Positions 1 to 9,502 are shown, counted from the first letter of the stretch. The stretch: 64,000 bases of DNA from Ruminococcaceae bacterium UBA1036 (GCA_002316805.1 DCEF01000020.1:1-64000); one strand, 5' to 3'. The notes: a model not told the origin generated them from the letters alone. Numbers and translations: made by a program.

Positions 1-33
1 TCGGTATTTAAAAATGGAAAGCTGATGAGATAA
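1..33 (+). CDS. C-terminal tail of an upstream gene (partial)
   Basis: Frame 1 is open from the first base for ten codons and ends in TAA at 31-33 (SVFKNGKLMR). It is followed about 80 bases later by a strong terminator reading the same way, which fits the end of a gene starting outside the window. The short tail resembles the end of amidohydrolase-type proteins, but ten residues cannot identify a family. Confidence 0.3.
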   Translation, partial: SVFKNGKLMR

Positions 34-113
34 AAACAAATTTTCTTTGGCTGCTTATTTGGTGCGGAAAACTGCGAAAACTTCAATATTGTAATTATTA
101 ATACAGATTGTCG

Positions 114-156
114 AAAGAGCCCATCCAGCGTATTAAGCGCGGGATGGGCTCTTTTT
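114..156 (+). terminator. Rho-independent terminator
   Basis: A 13-bp stem (AAAGAGCCCATCC with GGATGGGCTCTTT) closes a loop of about 15 bases and runs into a T tract. It would end transcription of the gene whose tail is at the left edge. Confidence 0.8.
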
Positions 157-700
157 ACAATATACATAACGAGAAAATAAGCAATGCAAAATCAATATGA
201 AGCCGGAAGGATAGTGGTCCTCCCATTTTCACATCGCCAGCTTTTTAAGACTCATGGCAGCGAGCTTAAACTTAACCCAATTTGTCACTTGAGTTAAACC
301 CAAGTAGAGTATACTGGCCTGAGAAAACTCGGCAAAAAAGTAAGCTTGAAGATGATAATGAGCCTGATAAAATAAGGAGCAGTGGAGTGGAGCCAACGGA
401 AGGCGGCAAGCGTCCGAAGTCGAATGATGTCCATGACTTCTTGTTGCAACAGTTAAATAGATTATATTTTCTCTGTATGCAGCCTCTGACTTTTCTACAA
501 TACAATTAAATACCCTTAATAAAAGGCTTTTTTGAGTGCATCGTAAAAACATTCATTAGAATTTTTGCTATAAATCTTCCCATAAGTCAATACTCATGCG
601 GTTTATCAGCTTGTTCAGCAGTCATTAATATAGATTATTGTCTTCCAAATGCTGGTGGCTGTTTTTCTGCAAGGCATCATATTCCGTGTAAATCAATAAA
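157..700. other. Stretch without a recognisable gene
   Basis: About 540 bases between the terminator and the 3' end of the NlpC/P60 gene. Short open frames exist on both strands, but none has a ribosome binding site or a recognisable domain, and they overlap one another. It may be decayed sequence. Confidence 0.5.
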
Positions 701-1519
701 TTATTTAAAAATACTGCCTATGCAGAGAAGCCTTGACGGAAGGTCGGCACGGTAATCTGCATCATTTGGGTCGAAGCTGTTCTGGACCACACCATGGCAA
801 TTATTTCCCGCTGTGGAATGGATATAGCGTTTACCGCCAACATACATTGCCACGTGCCCCGGGAAAAACAGAAGGTCGCCTTTTTTCATCTTTTCACGGC
901 TTGTCTCGTGCATACAGAATTCTGGTTTCATACAGGCATCACGATTTATAACGACGCCGTTAAGAAGATACGCCATAGAGCAAAGGCCGCTGCAGTCAAT
1001 GCCGAGCGGCGTTTTCCCTCCCCAGCGGTATTGCGTTCCCATATAGCTTATGGCTGTTTTCACAAAATTTTCACGCAACTTTCCCTCTTCTTCTTTATGC
1101 CATGAAGTTATGTACTTGCCGAGAAAAGCTCCCCATGTCCATCCTTCCCTACCATCGCATAAGCGGACTTTTTCCCAGCCTGAGCTGTCTTTTCCAGTTG
1201 GGCTCACAATAGCGCCGCGTGTAACTTCCTGCACAATAATTCCCTGCACTTTAGGCTGCGTGAGAATATCCACATGAGCCTGCATGACAGTTTTCTTCGG
1301 TGCCATATCCCAGAAAGCCATGTTTTCCGCATCAAACGAAAGGCCATTTTTAAGGGTCCAGCCTTCATACTGATAGCGCGTGCGTACGCGGCACCATTTT
1401 CCTTTACGATCTATTACTTCCACTTTGTAGCCGAACAGCGCTTCGTCTGTAAGTTCCGCATCATCGTTTGCCTTGGCGCGCAACGGCAAAATCATTGAAG
1501 TAACCAATGCATAGCCCAA
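701..1519 (-). CDS. SH3b-NlpC/P60 cysteine endopeptidase (YkfC-like)
   Basis: 272 residues. Two SH3b-like segments (about 10-62 and 76-138) precede an NlpC/P60 domain (about 148-265). The expected triad is visible: Cys176 in GIDCSGLC, His222 in FPGHVAMY and His234 in RYIHST. YkfC-type family members cut gamma-D-Glu-containing bonds in peptidoglycan peptides and serve in wall recycling. The start is TTG at 1519, preceded by GAAGGAGGAAAT at good spacing. No signal peptide is visible, so a cytoplasmic recycling role is likelier than secretion (inference). It lies downstream of ribH on the same strand, with about 110 bases between. Confidence 0.85.
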   Translation of the reverse strand: MGYALVTSMILPLRAKANDDAELTDEALFGYKVEVIDRKGKWCRVRTRYQYEGWTLKNGLSFDAENMAFWDMAPKKTVMQAHVDILTQPKVQGIIVQEVTRGAIVSPTGKDSSGWEKVRLCDGREGWTWGAFLGKYITSWHKEEEGKLRENFVKTAISYMGTQYRWGGKTPLGIDCSGLCSMAYLLNGVVINRDACMKPEFCMHETSREKMKKGDLLFFPGHVAMYVGGKRYIHSTAGNNCHGVVQNSFDPNDADYRADLPSRLLCIGSIFK

Positions 1520-1628
1520 CTGTTTATTTCCTCCTTCGAAATTTTATGTGGCGAATTAAATCACGCATATATAAAATATCCTCTAATTTAGGATGAAATA
1601 AAAAGCAATATAAAATTCTAATTAAAAA

Positions 1629-2096
1629 CTATTTGCCCATAGTATGAATCAAATTTACCATCTCGACCGCACCTTCAGCACACTCAAAGCCCTTGTTGCC
1701 CTCCTTTGCTCCGGCGCGCTCGATAGCCTGCTCAATATTTTCCGTCGTAAGTACACCAAACATCACAGGGACTCCGCTTGCCAGTGCCGTTTGAGCAATG
1801 CCTTTCGAAACTTCATTGCAAACATAGTCATAATGGTTCGTGCTGCCCCGGATTACTGCGCCAAGGCAGATAACCGCATCATATTTTCCACTTTTCGCCA
1901 TCTTTGATGCAATCAATGGAATCTCAAAAGCACCCGGCACCCATGCCACGTCTATACTTTCTTCCAGCACGCCGTGCCTTTTCAGACCATCCAATGCACC
2001 CGACAGTAATTTTGAGGTAATAAATTCGTTGAACCTGGCAACTACAATTCCTATGCGTATATTTTCAGATACCAGTTTCCCTTCAAAAACATTCAC
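1629..2096 (-). CDS. ribH: 6,7-dimethyl-8-ribityllumazine synthase
   Basis: 155 residues, normal length for RibH. It condenses 3,4-dihydroxy-2-butanone 4-phosphate with 5-amino-6-ribitylaminouracil to give the lumazine precursor of riboflavin. Visible motifs are [10 protein letters not shown] at the N terminus, VPGAFEIP (substrate binding), [18 protein letters not shown] with the catalytic-region His, and a C-terminal [12 protein letters not shown] helix. It is the last gene of the ribD-ribE-ribBA-ribH operon, 13 bases after ribBA, with AAAGGAG before the start. Control is expected through the FMN riboswitch upstream of ribD. Confidence 0.97.
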   Translation of the reverse strand: MNVFEGKLVSENIRIGIVVARFNEFITSKLLSGALDGLKRHGVLEESIDVAWVPGAFEIPLIASKMAKSGKYDAVICLGAVIRGSTNHYDYVCNEVSKGIAQTALASGVPVMFGVLTTENIEQAIERAGAKEGNKGFECAEGAVEMVNLIHTMGK

Positions 2097-2109
2097 TAAA
2101 AAAACTCCT

Positions 2110-3309
2110 TTAATAATTGAGGATGTGCCCCATTTTCGATTGTTTTGTTTTCAGGTAAAATAAATCATATTGTGTAGCGTCCATCTGTATTGGTACGCGT
2201 TCCACAATTTTCATCCCATAGTCAGAAAGCTGGCGTATTTTATCGGGATTATTAGTCATAAGGCGCAGCGTTTTGGCTCCAAGGTCCCGAAGTATCTGCG
2301 CGCTGATGAAGTACTCCCTTAAATCTCCGGCAAAGCCAAGTGCCCTATTTGCTTCAACTGTGTCCATACCCTTATCCTGCAGTGCGTAGGCCTTAAGTTT
2401 ATTAATAAGTCCAATCCCACGCCCTTCTTGCCGCATATAAAGCAGAACTCCACGGCCTTCATGTTCAATCTGCGCCATTGCATACGCCAACTGCTGCCCA
2501 CAGTCACACCTGAGCGAGCCAAAAGTGTCACCTGTCAGGCATTCGGAATGTACACGGCACAGCAGGTTTTTTCCGTCCCCGATTTGCCCTTTCACCAAGG
2601 CAACATGATGTTTCCCATTAAGCTTGTTAACATAGCCACACACTGTGAAGTCCCCATACCGCGTAGGCAGTTTTGCAGTTGCTACACGTTTGACCAGCTT
2701 GTCATGCCGCTTCCTGTACTCCTGCAGGTCTTTGACTGTAATAAATGTCAGGCCATATTTATCAGCCATATGAATTAGTTCAGATGTCCTCATCATCCGG
2801 CCGTCGGTGCCCATTACCTCACAGCACAGGCCGCATTCCTTAAGCCCGGCAAGCCGGAGCAAATCCACAGTGGCTTCAGTATGGCCGCTTCTTTCCAAAA
2901 CGCCGTTCGGTTTAGCCATAAGCGGGAACATATGGCCGGGGCGGCGGAAATCTTCCGGCTTTGCACTACTGCTTGCACAGGCGCGCGCTGTTATGCCCCG
3001 CTCTTCTGCAGAAATGCCTGTAGTTGTGCTTACGTGGTCTACAGAAACTGCAAATGCCGTTTCATGGTTGTCGGTATTATTTGAAACCATCTGTGGAAAA
3101 TGCAGTTTTTTGCAAAGCTCTATGCTCATTGGCATGCAGATAAGCCCTTTGCCATGCATTGCCATAAAATTTACGTTTTCAGTCGTAGCAAACTCGGACG
3201 CGCATATCAAGTCCCCCTCGTTTTCACGGTTTACATCATCTGTTACCAGGATTATTTTCCCCTGGCGTAAATCCTCGATTGCTTTTTCCACTGTATCAAA
3301 TGTTGGCAT
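2110..3309 (-). CDS. ribBA: Bifunctional 3,4-DHBP synthase / GTP cyclohydrolase II
   Basis: 399 residues, the normal fusion length. The N-terminal DHBP synthase half (about 1-200) shows [11 protein letters not shown] and the [10 protein letters not shown] region. The C-terminal GTP cyclohydrolase II half has three zinc cysteines in the segment [15 protein letters not shown] and the RQEGRGIGL motif. It supplies both substrates of the riboflavin pathway, from ribulose 5-phosphate and from GTP. AGGAGGTGCAGCA precedes the ATG, 11 bases after the ribE stop, so it is cotranscribed and probably translated efficiently. Confidence 0.97.
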   Translation of the reverse strand: MPTFDTVEKAIEDLRQGKIILVTDDVNRENEGDLICASEFATTENVNFMAMHGKGLICMPMSIELCKKLHFPQMVSNNTDNHETAFAVSVDHVSTTTGISAEERGITARACASSSAKPEDFRRPGHMFPLMAKPNGVLERSGHTEATVDLLRLAGLKECGLCCEVMGTDGRMMRTSELIHMADKYGLTFITVKDLQEYRKRHDKLVKRVATAKLPTRYGDFTVCGYVNKLNGKHHVALVKGQIGDGKNLLCRVHSECLTGDTFGSLRCDCGQQLAYAMAQIEHEGRGVLLYMRQEGRGIGLINKLKAYALQDKGMDTVEANRALGFAGDLREYFISAQILRDLGAKTLRLMTNNPDKIRQLSDYGMKIVERVPIQMDATQYDLFYLKTKQSKMGHILNY

Positions 3310-3320
3310 TGCTGCACCTC

Positions 3321-3959
3321 CTAAATTTCATACTGAGCAAGAAATTTTCTTGATATACTGCTTTGCCCCGCCGGCACGCGCAACAGTTTTTCTACATATT
3401 TCCCCACGCAGTCGTTTTCCAGGTTCACCACATCGCCTGTATGCTTTTTCCCAAGCGCAGTGCACTTTACCGTGTTTGGAATCACTGATACTCCAAAATC
3501 GTTTTCAGTTACACTGGCCACGGTAAGGCTGACTCCATCAATGGCAACAGACCCCTTCTCCACCACATATCTCAAAATTAATTTTGGGGCACGTATAGTA
3601 AACCATACCGCATTTTCATCTTTTTTTATGCTCCTGATGACTCCGGTCCCGTCGATATGTCCTGAAACGATATGCCCGCCTAAACGTCCGTTAAGCATTA
3701 CGGCACGTTCCAGATTCACCATATCGCCAGCCTTCAAATTCCAGAGGTTGGAGCAATTAACAGTTTCGTGCATCACATCGGCAGAAAACAAGCTGTCTGT
3801 AATTGAAACGACTGTCAGGCACACGCCATTGACTGCAATGCTGTCGCCCATGTTTAAATCATCAAGCACTTTCGATGCTTTAACCGTGAGGACGGCTGAA
3901 TGTGTGTTTTTCTTAATCGAGCGGACAGTCCCTATTTCTTCTATTATTCCTGTGAACAT
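3321..3959 (-). CDS. ribE: Riboflavin synthase, alpha-type
   Basis: 212 residues, starting with the classic [10 protein letters not shown]. Two tandem lumazine-binding domains of about 95 residues can be read, each with a G(D/S)-S-(I/V)-A-(V/I) element ([15 protein letters not shown] and [14 protein letters not shown]). It dismutates two lumazine molecules to riboflavin plus the pyrimidine precursor. The start lies inside the end of ribD (16-base overlap), so translational coupling is likely. Confidence 0.96.
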   Translation of the reverse strand: MFTGIIEEIGTVRSIKKNTHSAVLTVKASKVLDDLNMGDSIAVNGVCLTVVSITDSLFSADVMHETVNCSNLWNLKAGDMVNLERAVMLNGRLGGHIVSGHIDGTGVIRSIKKDENAVWFTIRAPKLILRYVVEKGSVAIDGVSLTVASVTENDFGVSVIPNTVKCTALGKKHTGDVVNLENDCVGKYVEKLLRVPAGQSSISRKFLAQYEI

Positions 3960-5044
3960 GCAACTACCTCGCTTTCCAGCAGGATGTCTTCGCCTAAGTG
4001 TGTCACCTCTGGTGCAGTCAGCTTGAACGCTTCCTTAAGGCTTTCCACACCAATTCCTTCCACTGGAGATTTTGCCCCGACTCCACCCAAAAGCTTCGGG
4101 GCAATATAAGCCTGCACCTTATTGACAACACCGCTTTGCAGCGCAGACCAGTTGAGCGTGCTGCCACCCTCAAGCAAGATGCTATCGATTCCTTTTTCCC
4201 CCAATTCTGCCATAAGTTCGTGCATATCTACCCGCCCATCATCCGGCTTTAATGCCATCACTTCACATCCTGCTTCTTGGTAACGGCGTATGCGCGATTC
4301 GTCCTCAGAGCATGTGGCAAAAATGGTATGGGCTTCGCCTGACGTCTTGACCACACGCGCGTCAAGCGGTGTCCGCAGCTTTGAGTCACAAATAATGCGC
4401 ACCGGATTACGGCTGTTTTTTAAGCGGCATGTCAAAAGCGGGTTATCAGAGAGGACCGTGCCTACGCCAACCATAATGCCGGAGTACCGGTGCCTGTCCT
4501 CCTGCACATGCCGGCGGGCAGCCTCTCCGGTAATCCATTCCGACTGGCCAGAGTACGTAGCAATTTTACCATCCATAGTCATGGCGTATTTCATAACAAC
4601 ATATGGCATTTTCGTTTGGATAAAATGAAAGAACACTTCATTTATGGCAATACAGGGTTCGCGGAGCACACCCACTTCAACCTGTATTCCGTGCTGGCGC
4701 AAAATCTGTATTCCTTTACCGGCGACCAGCGGATTTGGGTCAACAGAGCCTACCACAACGCGCTTTATGCCGCTTTCTAAAATTGCCTCTGTGCACGGCG
4801 GCGTTTTCCCGTAATGGCAGCATGGCTCTAATGTCACATACAGCGTTGCACCTTTTGGCGATTCGGTACATGAAGCCAGTGCCTTCCGTTCCGCATGCAT
4901 TCCTCCATACTTCCGGTGAAAACCGACTCCAATTACCCGGCTGTCTTTCACGATAACGGCCCCAACCATAGGGTTCGGGTTAACCCAGCCACATCCATTT
5001 TTCGCACATTCCAGCGCTATTTTCATATAAGCTTCATCAGACAA
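3944..5044 (-). CDS. ribD: Bifunctional riboflavin deaminase/reductase
   Basis: 366 residues. The N-terminal zinc deaminase (about 1-145) carries HAERKAL and the PCCHYGKTPPC cysteines. The C-terminal reductase domain (about 146-366) has the MTMDGKIAT and LLEGGSTLNWS elements. It does the second and third steps after GTP opening. As first gene of the operon it sits about 180 bases downstream of the FMN riboswitch and 25 bases after a terminator hairpin that could serve as the switching platform. Confidence 0.96.
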   Translation of the reverse strand: MSDEAYMKIALECAKNGCGWVNPNPMVGAVIVKDSRVIGVGFHRKYGGMHAERKALASCTESPKGATLYVTLEPCCHYGKTPPCTEAILESGIKRVVVGSVDPNPLVAGKGIQILRQHGIQVEVGVLREPCIAINEVFFHFIQTKMPYVVMKYAMTMDGKIATYSGQSEWITGEAARRHVQEDRHRYSGIMVGVGTVLSDNPLLTCRLKNSRNPVRIICDSKLRTPLDARVVKTSGEAHTIFATCSEDESRIRRYQEAGCEVMALKPDDGRVDMHELMAELGEKGIDSILLEGGSTLNWSALQSGVVNKVQAYIAPKLLGGVGAKSPVEGIGVESLKEAFKLTAPEVTHLGEDILLESEVVACSQE

Positions 5045-5068
5045 TCACAACACCCCTAAAAATAAATT

Positions 5069-5104
5069 AACACCTGAAAGAATTACAAATGTCTTTCAGG
5101 TGTT
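5069..5104 (-). terminator. Hairpin of the riboswitch expression platform
   Basis: A perfect 13-bp stem (AACACCTGAAAGA with TCTTTCAGGTGTT) lies between the FMN aptamer and ribD. On the minus strand it is followed by TTAATTTATTTTTA. Placed between aptamer and first gene, it most likely acts as the FMN-responsive attenuator (inference). A competing antiterminator pairing was not worked out. Confidence 0.75.
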
Positions 5105-5222
5105 AAAACTCAGGTGTATTTGAAATGCCTGTAAAAACCATCACGCGCACAAAGCAAACCGTAAAGGTAATATAACAGCATTACCGAAAAAATCATTTCG
5201 GCATCACATACAACTTCAACAC

Positions 5223-5356
5223 ATCTTCTTCTATCCAGACTTTACTGTCGGTTTTGGAGTTTCACCAAATCCTGACTTGAACACATTGCCAAGCCCTGCG
5301 CTTACGCGCTCGCGGACTATACCGCCGATCGGGAATTTCACCCTGCCCTGAAGACA
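5223..5356 (-). ncRNA. FMN riboswitch (RFN element)
   Basis: Read on the minus strand, the conserved RFN blocks occur in order: GTCTTCAGGGCAGGGTGAAA, the CCGATCGGCGGTA segment, AGTCCGCGAGCG, the GATTTGGTGAAACTCC segment, CCGACAGTA and AGTCTGGATAGAAGAAGAT, with the end segments pairing as P1. This aptamer binds flavin mononucleotide and lowers expression of riboflavin genes. Its position upstream of ribD shows that the whole rib operon is FMN-controlled. Confidence 0.96.
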
Positions 5357-5464
5357 TAAAACTATTCAAATGTCATTTCCATTATATGCTTATTTAAGGA
5401 AAAATCAATATTTACCATAAATTTTTTTTACAGGGAAGCTTCCGTGTTTATATAAACTGTATTT

Positions 5465-7348
5465 TTATCTGGATTCCATTTTTACAGCTACTTTTAAGGC
5501 TATCATTGGATCCTGGCTGGCAATCCGATAAACTGTTTTGTGGTCTTGCCAATTAATGGTTGTTTCATGGTTATTTGCCCAGTCTTCAATCCTGATGACA
5601 CCGATTTCATGGGGCACCGGCAGCATATTAGTTGACAGATATGTAACAGCACCTTTAGCCAGCTCTATGCCATCCGGATATTTTGCATATTTATAAGCCG
5701 GATCTCCGGGGCCTTCCACATGTAAGCACCAGCGTCCTTCATTCCATGTTATATAGTAGTGGCCGGCAGCACCTTCACACAAGGATTTAATATTATGCCC
5801 GAGGTCTACAATCATTTCCTTGTTAAGTGAAGATATATTAATCGTACTATAACCATTGCTGAGAATTACTTTCTTTGCGCTCGCCTCATCTCTATATAAT
5901 GTTCCTTCTACTGACGCAATCGGCGTGCCTTTTGAAGCTGCCTGTGAGTTGATTGTCACAGCATGGTTTGTTTCGTAAAAATTCACTTTGTAATTTGCTG
6001 TCTTTGAAGCCGTTGTTGCTGCCAAATGGTGGTTTTTTGCTGTAGGTACACTTGCCGGCAGCATTACAGATACTTTTGTATTCAGCGCTTTATTTACTTG
6101 ATTTATTACAGAAGGCTGTGCCGGAGTGCTGTAGCTGGCCGGCGAATTCTGGTTTTTTGGCTGGCTGCCTGCATACGCCTGTGTGCCGCTGCTTACAGGG
6201 CTTGAGTCTTCGCTTGCATCAGGCGCCTGAGGTGCAGATGGCTGATCCTGTGCAGCCTGCGAAGATGCGCCTGAGCTGTTAGTGTCAGCTTTTTTTGGTA
6301 AACCCCACCCCAGTGCACAGCCTGAAAACATAACTGCCATCATGAATATTAAGCTAATTAACCATGCAGATTTTTTCCTGTACTTCATAATGCTTACCAG
6401 CCTTTCTTTTAATTCCGCCTTGCCTTCACTTAAAGTAGTCGCAGGAATGCCTGCGGGATACTTCTTAGCAGCTGAAAAAGTGAGCAGTGTGTTTCCGTAC
6501 TGCCGCATTTCAATGGCGGACATATTGCTTATAACAGTCTCATCACAAGAAAGTTCACATGCCTTGCCTATTTCTTTGCGTATAAGCACCATCAACGGGT
6601 TAAACCAGTGCAATGACGTCACTGCCACAACAAACCATTTGTAAAGAATATCTTTCCGCCTATAATGGGTAAGCTCATGGCGCAGGATATTCCTCAGTTC
6701 TTTCTCCATCGCGTTGTGAACATATGCAAAACGTGGAAGTATAATGACAGGCTTGATAACCCCTATAAGCACAGGGGTTGTAACATTGCTGCTGCAAGTG
6801 AGCCTTACACGGCTATTGCCGGCCATTTGCCGGAACAACTCAATATCATCCTTATTGGATTTAAAGCATGTCCGCTTTATACGGCGCGAATAATATGCGT
6901 ATGATATTATAAACCATCCAAAGCTGATTATGGAACCTGAGAGCCATAGCCATAATAAATTATTTTTGATAAAGTCCCATACTGGAAGAGGAGGCTCAGC
7001 AGCTGCTGCATGCGGCGAATTTGTAATTCCATTATCAGTTTGTTCCGCCGGAGCAACCTGAGTGTTAATGGAAGCTCCGGAATTACCGGCGCCCTGCTCT
7101 GCTGCTGTGTGGGTGTATGCCCGGCCAGCTGTTTCCGTATTTGGCTGCCTGGCATGAGGAATGGCATCCATTACGTTTACAGGTGAAGTAACCGGCAGAA
7201 TAAGGCGCAGCAGCACTAAAAGCCAGATATAATATAAAAAGGCCTTCGACACCCTGTTTTTCAGCAGGGGTTTAAATGCAAATAGTAAAAATGCCATTAT
7301 GGAGCCTGAAACGGAAAGAGATAGAACCGTCATAAAAGCACTATTCAT
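5465..7348 (-). CDS. BlaR1/MecR1-like M56 membrane metallopeptidase sensor
   Basis: About 627 residues. The N-terminal part has several transmembrane segments and an M56 peptidase core with RHELTHYRRKD (zinc motif) and the downstream ACELSCDETVI. A further TM (ISLIFMMAVMFSGCAL) leads to a long Ser/Ala/Pro-rich linker and a C-terminal extracytoplasmic domain of unknown type. No penicillin-binding SxxK/SxN/KTG set was recognised, so the ligand is probably not a beta-lactam. I chose the ATG at 7348, which overlaps the repressor stop region and has GGAAAGGAAATG before it. The family senses a signal outside and cleaves its partner BlaI-type repressor inside. Confidence 0.85.
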   Translation of the reverse strand: MNSAFMTVLSLSVSGSIMAFLLFAFKPLLKNRVSKAFLYYIWLLVLLRLILPVTSPVNVMDAIPHARQPNTETAGRAYTHTAAEQGAGNSGASINTQVAPAEQTDNGITNSPHAAAAEPPLPVWDFIKNNLLWLWLSGSIISFGWFIISYAYYSRRIKRTCFKSNKDDIELFRQMAGNSRVRLTCSSNVTTPVLIGVIKPVIILPRFAYVHNAMEKELRNILRHELTHYRRKDILYKWFVVAVTSLHWFNPLMVLIRKEIGKACELSCDETVISNMSAIEMRQYGNTLLTFSAAKKYPAGIPATTLSEGKAELKERLVSIMKYRKKSAWLISLIFMMAVMFSGCALGWGLPKKADTNSSGASSQAAQDQPSAPQAPDASEDSSPVSSGTQAYAGSQPKNQNSPASYSTPAQPSVINQVNKALNTKVSVMLPASVPTAKNHHLAATTASKTANYKVNFYETNHAVTINSQAASKGTPIASVEGTLYRDEASAKKVILSNGYSTINISSLNKEMIVDLGHNIKSLCEGAAGHYYITWNEGRWCLHVEGPGDPAYKYAKYPDGIELAKGAVTYLSTNMLPVPHEIGVIRIEDWANNHETTINWQDHKTVYRIASQDPMIALKVAVKMESR

Positions 7349-7349
7349 G

Positions 7350-7745
7350 TCATTTCCTTTCCTGCTTTCCTCCGTTGAACATTTTATAAAGTTCAGCGAT
7401 ATCTTCCTCACTAAGCTGCCCGTCAGAAACCAATGACGCTACAAGTTTTTTGGCACTGCCAGCAAAAATTTTATCCAGAAACGCATTTGTGGACCATTTT
7501 TTATATTCTTCTTCGGATACCAATGCACTATATATCCCGCGCCTTTCCAACTTAACGGCTCCCTTTGCCTGAAGCCGCCTTAAAAGTGTCTTTACTGTGG
7601 AATCCTCCCATCCGCAGCGGACGGACAGCACCTGGCGGATTTCAATAAGCGGCACAGGTCTTTCTGCCGCCCACAGCACACGCATCACCTCGAGTTCAGA
7701 ATTTTGGATTTTACCGGCAAGTTTTTTCATAGTGTCCTCCAACAT
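7350..7745 (-). CDS. BlaI/MecI/CopY-family transcriptional repressor
   Basis: 131 residues: a winged-helix domain in the first 75 residues (SELEVMRVLWAAERPVPLIEI, then STVKTLLRRLQAKGAVKLERRG) and a helical dimerisation tail. It is the usual partner of M56 sensors and is inactivated by their proteolysis. It directly precedes the sensor gene, nearly overlapping. An SD-like GGAGGA lies before the ATG. Two direct repeats in the promoter are the likely operator. The target pathway is not visible. Confidence 0.9.
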   Translation of the reverse strand: MLEDTMKKLAGKIQNSELEVMRVLWAAERPVPLIEIRQVLSVRCGWEDSTVKTLLRRLQAKGAVKLERRGIYSALVSEEEYKKWSTNAFLDKIFAGSAKKLVASLVSDGQLSEEDIAELYKMFNGGKQERK

Positions 7746-7746
7746 A

Positions 7747-7801
7747 GTTTACGCCAGTAGCCCTTTCGACAAAGCTTACACCAGCAGCCCTTATTTGTCA
7801 A
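7747..7801 (-). promoter_or_regulatory. Promoter and direct-repeat operator of the BlaI-like gene
   Basis: On the minus strand a -35-like TTGACA (plus 7796-7801) is followed 17 bases later by TAAGCT. Two 17-base direct repeats, GGGCTGCTGGTGTAAGC (7774-7790) and GGGCTACTGGCGTAAAC (7747-7763), are 27 bases apart and cover the -10 region and initial transcript. They are plausible autorepression sites, though unlike the TACAnnTGTA dyad of classic BlaI boxes. Confidence 0.5.
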
Positions 7802-7955
7802 GTATATCCAGTAATATTTTTAAAAATAATGGAAGTACTTGTCAGGTACTTCCATATGCCAGAATTTATAAATATAATTTCCTCATCTTTAAATATTGCC
7901 TGTTTTATCCACGGCAAAAAGATTATAATGATTTAAAATGTAGAGTGTAACACAA

Positions 7956-8060
7956 TGTCGGTTTGGAAGCTATTTATGTCCTCAATGCGGCAATTTTCTA
8001 AATGATGGTACGGAAGAAAACATGGGAATTTGCCCATTGTGCGGCTGTGCATACGGCTAA
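7956..8060 (+). pseudogene. Zinc-ribbon mini-ORF without a start codon
   Basis: The frame ending in TAA at 8058-8060 encodes about 34 residues with two CPxCG-type knuckles (CPQCG and CPLCG), the pattern of a rubredoxin-like zinc ribbon. The frame is closed upstream by TAG at 7941 and contains no ATG, GTG or TTG before the first knuckle. It is either a remnant or uses an unusual start. It lies directly before the membrane protein gene and may once have been its N-terminal zinc ribbon. Confidence 0.35.
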
Positions 8061-8076
8061 AAAGGAGTGGAAACAT

Positions 8077-8655
8077 TTGCCAATTTATAATTTTACTGTT
8101 CCCGCAAAACGGATTTTCGAAAGCAATATTCTGCTTATAATCTGCTGTGCATTTTATTTGGCATGGTGGCTGCTGGCATTTAAGCCAAATGGTGCCGTAA
8201 AGGGCATGAAAACAGGGTGGCTTCTCATACCCGCTTTCGCCGCAGGCCTTGCAGCTATTATTTTTGCAGTCAGAGGCATTACTTCATCTCAGGCCAAAGC
8301 GGCATTGTTTCCAAATTGGTCGCTTCTTTTGGGCGACATTGCGTTATACATTATACTGTTGTTTATAACACGCCTGCTGTTTAAAAGGCCTGTTACGACT
8401 GAATTATTTCTCATAGTTGGATGGGCCGCGCTTGCGCTGTCTGAAATTGACACACTGTATGGGATTGGGGTGTTTTCTCATATCCTTGCGGTTATATTCG
8501 TTGCCGTCGTTGCAGCTGGCACGTTGATGAATTTTATCTGTTATATGCTTTACTACAATCTTGGAAAACGCGCAGGGTATTTCGACGGCATGATTCCGTT
8601 AATAGGCGTGGCGCTTATTACACTCAGCATATCTATAGCCATGCTGTCGGCTTAA
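8077..8655 (+). CDS. Multi-pass membrane protein of unknown function
   Basis: 192 residues from a TTG start at 8077, chosen because AAAGGAG (8062-8067) sits about 9 bases upstream. An in-frame ATG at 8002 would add 25 residues read in another frame of the zinc-ribbon sequence and has no good ribosome binding site. About six hydrophobic segments are visible (for example ILLIICCAFYLAWWLLAF and LLLGDIALYIILLFI). No family was recognised. It is convergent with the CarD gene, with a shared terminator between. Confidence 0.65.
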   Translation: MPIYNFTVPAKRIFESNILLIICCAFYLAWWLLAFKPNGAVKGMKTGWLLIPAFAAGLAAIIFAVRGITSSQAKAALFPNWSLLLGDIALYIILLFITRLLFKRPVTTELFLIVGWAALALSEIDTLYGIGVFSHILAVIFVAVVAAGTLMNFICYMLYYNLGKRAGYFDGMIPLIGVALITLSISIAMLSA

Positions 8656-8697
8656 AAGCTGAGCCTTACCAATGAAATTTACTGTCTGCCATTATGG

Positions 8698-8729
8698 AAA
8701 TGCGCAAACCCATTAGGGTTTGCGCATTT
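8698..8729. terminator. Bidirectional terminator between convergent genes
   Basis: A perfect 14-bp stem (AAATGCGCAAACCC with GGGTTTGCGCATTT) and a 4-base loop separate the membrane protein gene from the CarD-family gene. Flanking T-runs are short, so strength is uncertain. Confidence 0.65.
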
Positions 8730-9256
8730 CAACCAACCTGTTTTTCCATAGCAGATCGGATGTAATCTTCTACTTTTTCCTGCGGAATTTCAAGCGAATA
8801 CGAGAATTCTTCCTTTACAAACTTTTCTGCTGTTTTAAGCATATCATCATCAGTGCCCGAAAGCTTTTTGCCGCTTTTCTGCAGTTCTCTTTTACGCTCA
8901 AAAAGGCAGCGTATCATAAGCAGAAGGTCTTCCTCCATGCCCCGGTTCAAAATTTCATGAAAAAAATTGGTACGTGCAGTTCTGTCATCTATCCAGCTAA
9001 TTTCTTTCCCGATTGCGCCCGCAAGCAGAGAATCTACCTCTGACTTTGTCATAGCAAAGCGCATCCTTCCGGTCAAAGTTTTGTTTTCAGTTGGAACGAA
9101 AATTTTGGAATTTGGATTGCCGGCAGGGCTGAGAACATAATAAAGGCGGCTTGGTGCCTCCAGCGACGGGCGAAGTGCTTTGATGTCTGACACAAAGCAC
9201 ATACCGCTTGACCCGTAAATCACGCAGTTACCCTTTTTAAATTTCTGAGCTGCCAT
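8729..9256 (-). CDS. CarD/CdnL-TRCF-family transcription regulator
   Basis: 175 residues. The N-terminal RNA-polymerase-interaction domain starts at FKKGNCVIYGSSGMCFVSDI. A helical C-terminal half follows, with a Trp-containing segment (ISWIDDRTARTNFFHEIL) typical of CarD proteins that touch the -10 upstream edge. Such proteins bind the RNAP beta subunit and modulate open-complex stability. GGAAAG precedes the ATG. It stands alone, convergent with the upstream membrane protein gene. Confidence 0.9.
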   Translation of the reverse strand: MAAQKFKKGNCVIYGSSGMCFVSDIKALRPSLEAPSRLYYVLSPAGNPNSKIFVPTENKTLTGRMRFAMTKSEVDSLLAGAIGKEISWIDDRTARTNFFHEILNRGMEEDLLLMIRCLFERKRELQKSGKKLSGTDDDMLKTAEKFVKEEFSYSLEIPQEKVEDYIRSAMEKQVG

Positions 9257-9502
9257 AATCTTTCCTCCAATGGTCTTCGCTGTTTATTATCGGAAATCAG
9301 TCTATAAAGCCTGGTCCCGTAATATTTTCAGAAGATTTAATCCCGCCATTAAGTTTTCAAAAGGCAGAACGAGCATGACCAAATAATATTAATCTCCTTA
9401 TATATTTTAACAATTTGCCGCGTGAAATGCAACCTGCTGTGAAATAGCCATTTTTTGCTATGCTGTCATTGAAAAAAATCTTTATGGGTGAAGTATGTAA
9501 AT

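Noticed and set aside
229..552. Open frame on the minus strand (107 codons)
   Set aside because: No ribosome binding site or domain, overlapped by other frames on both strands, and composition unlike neighbouring genes.
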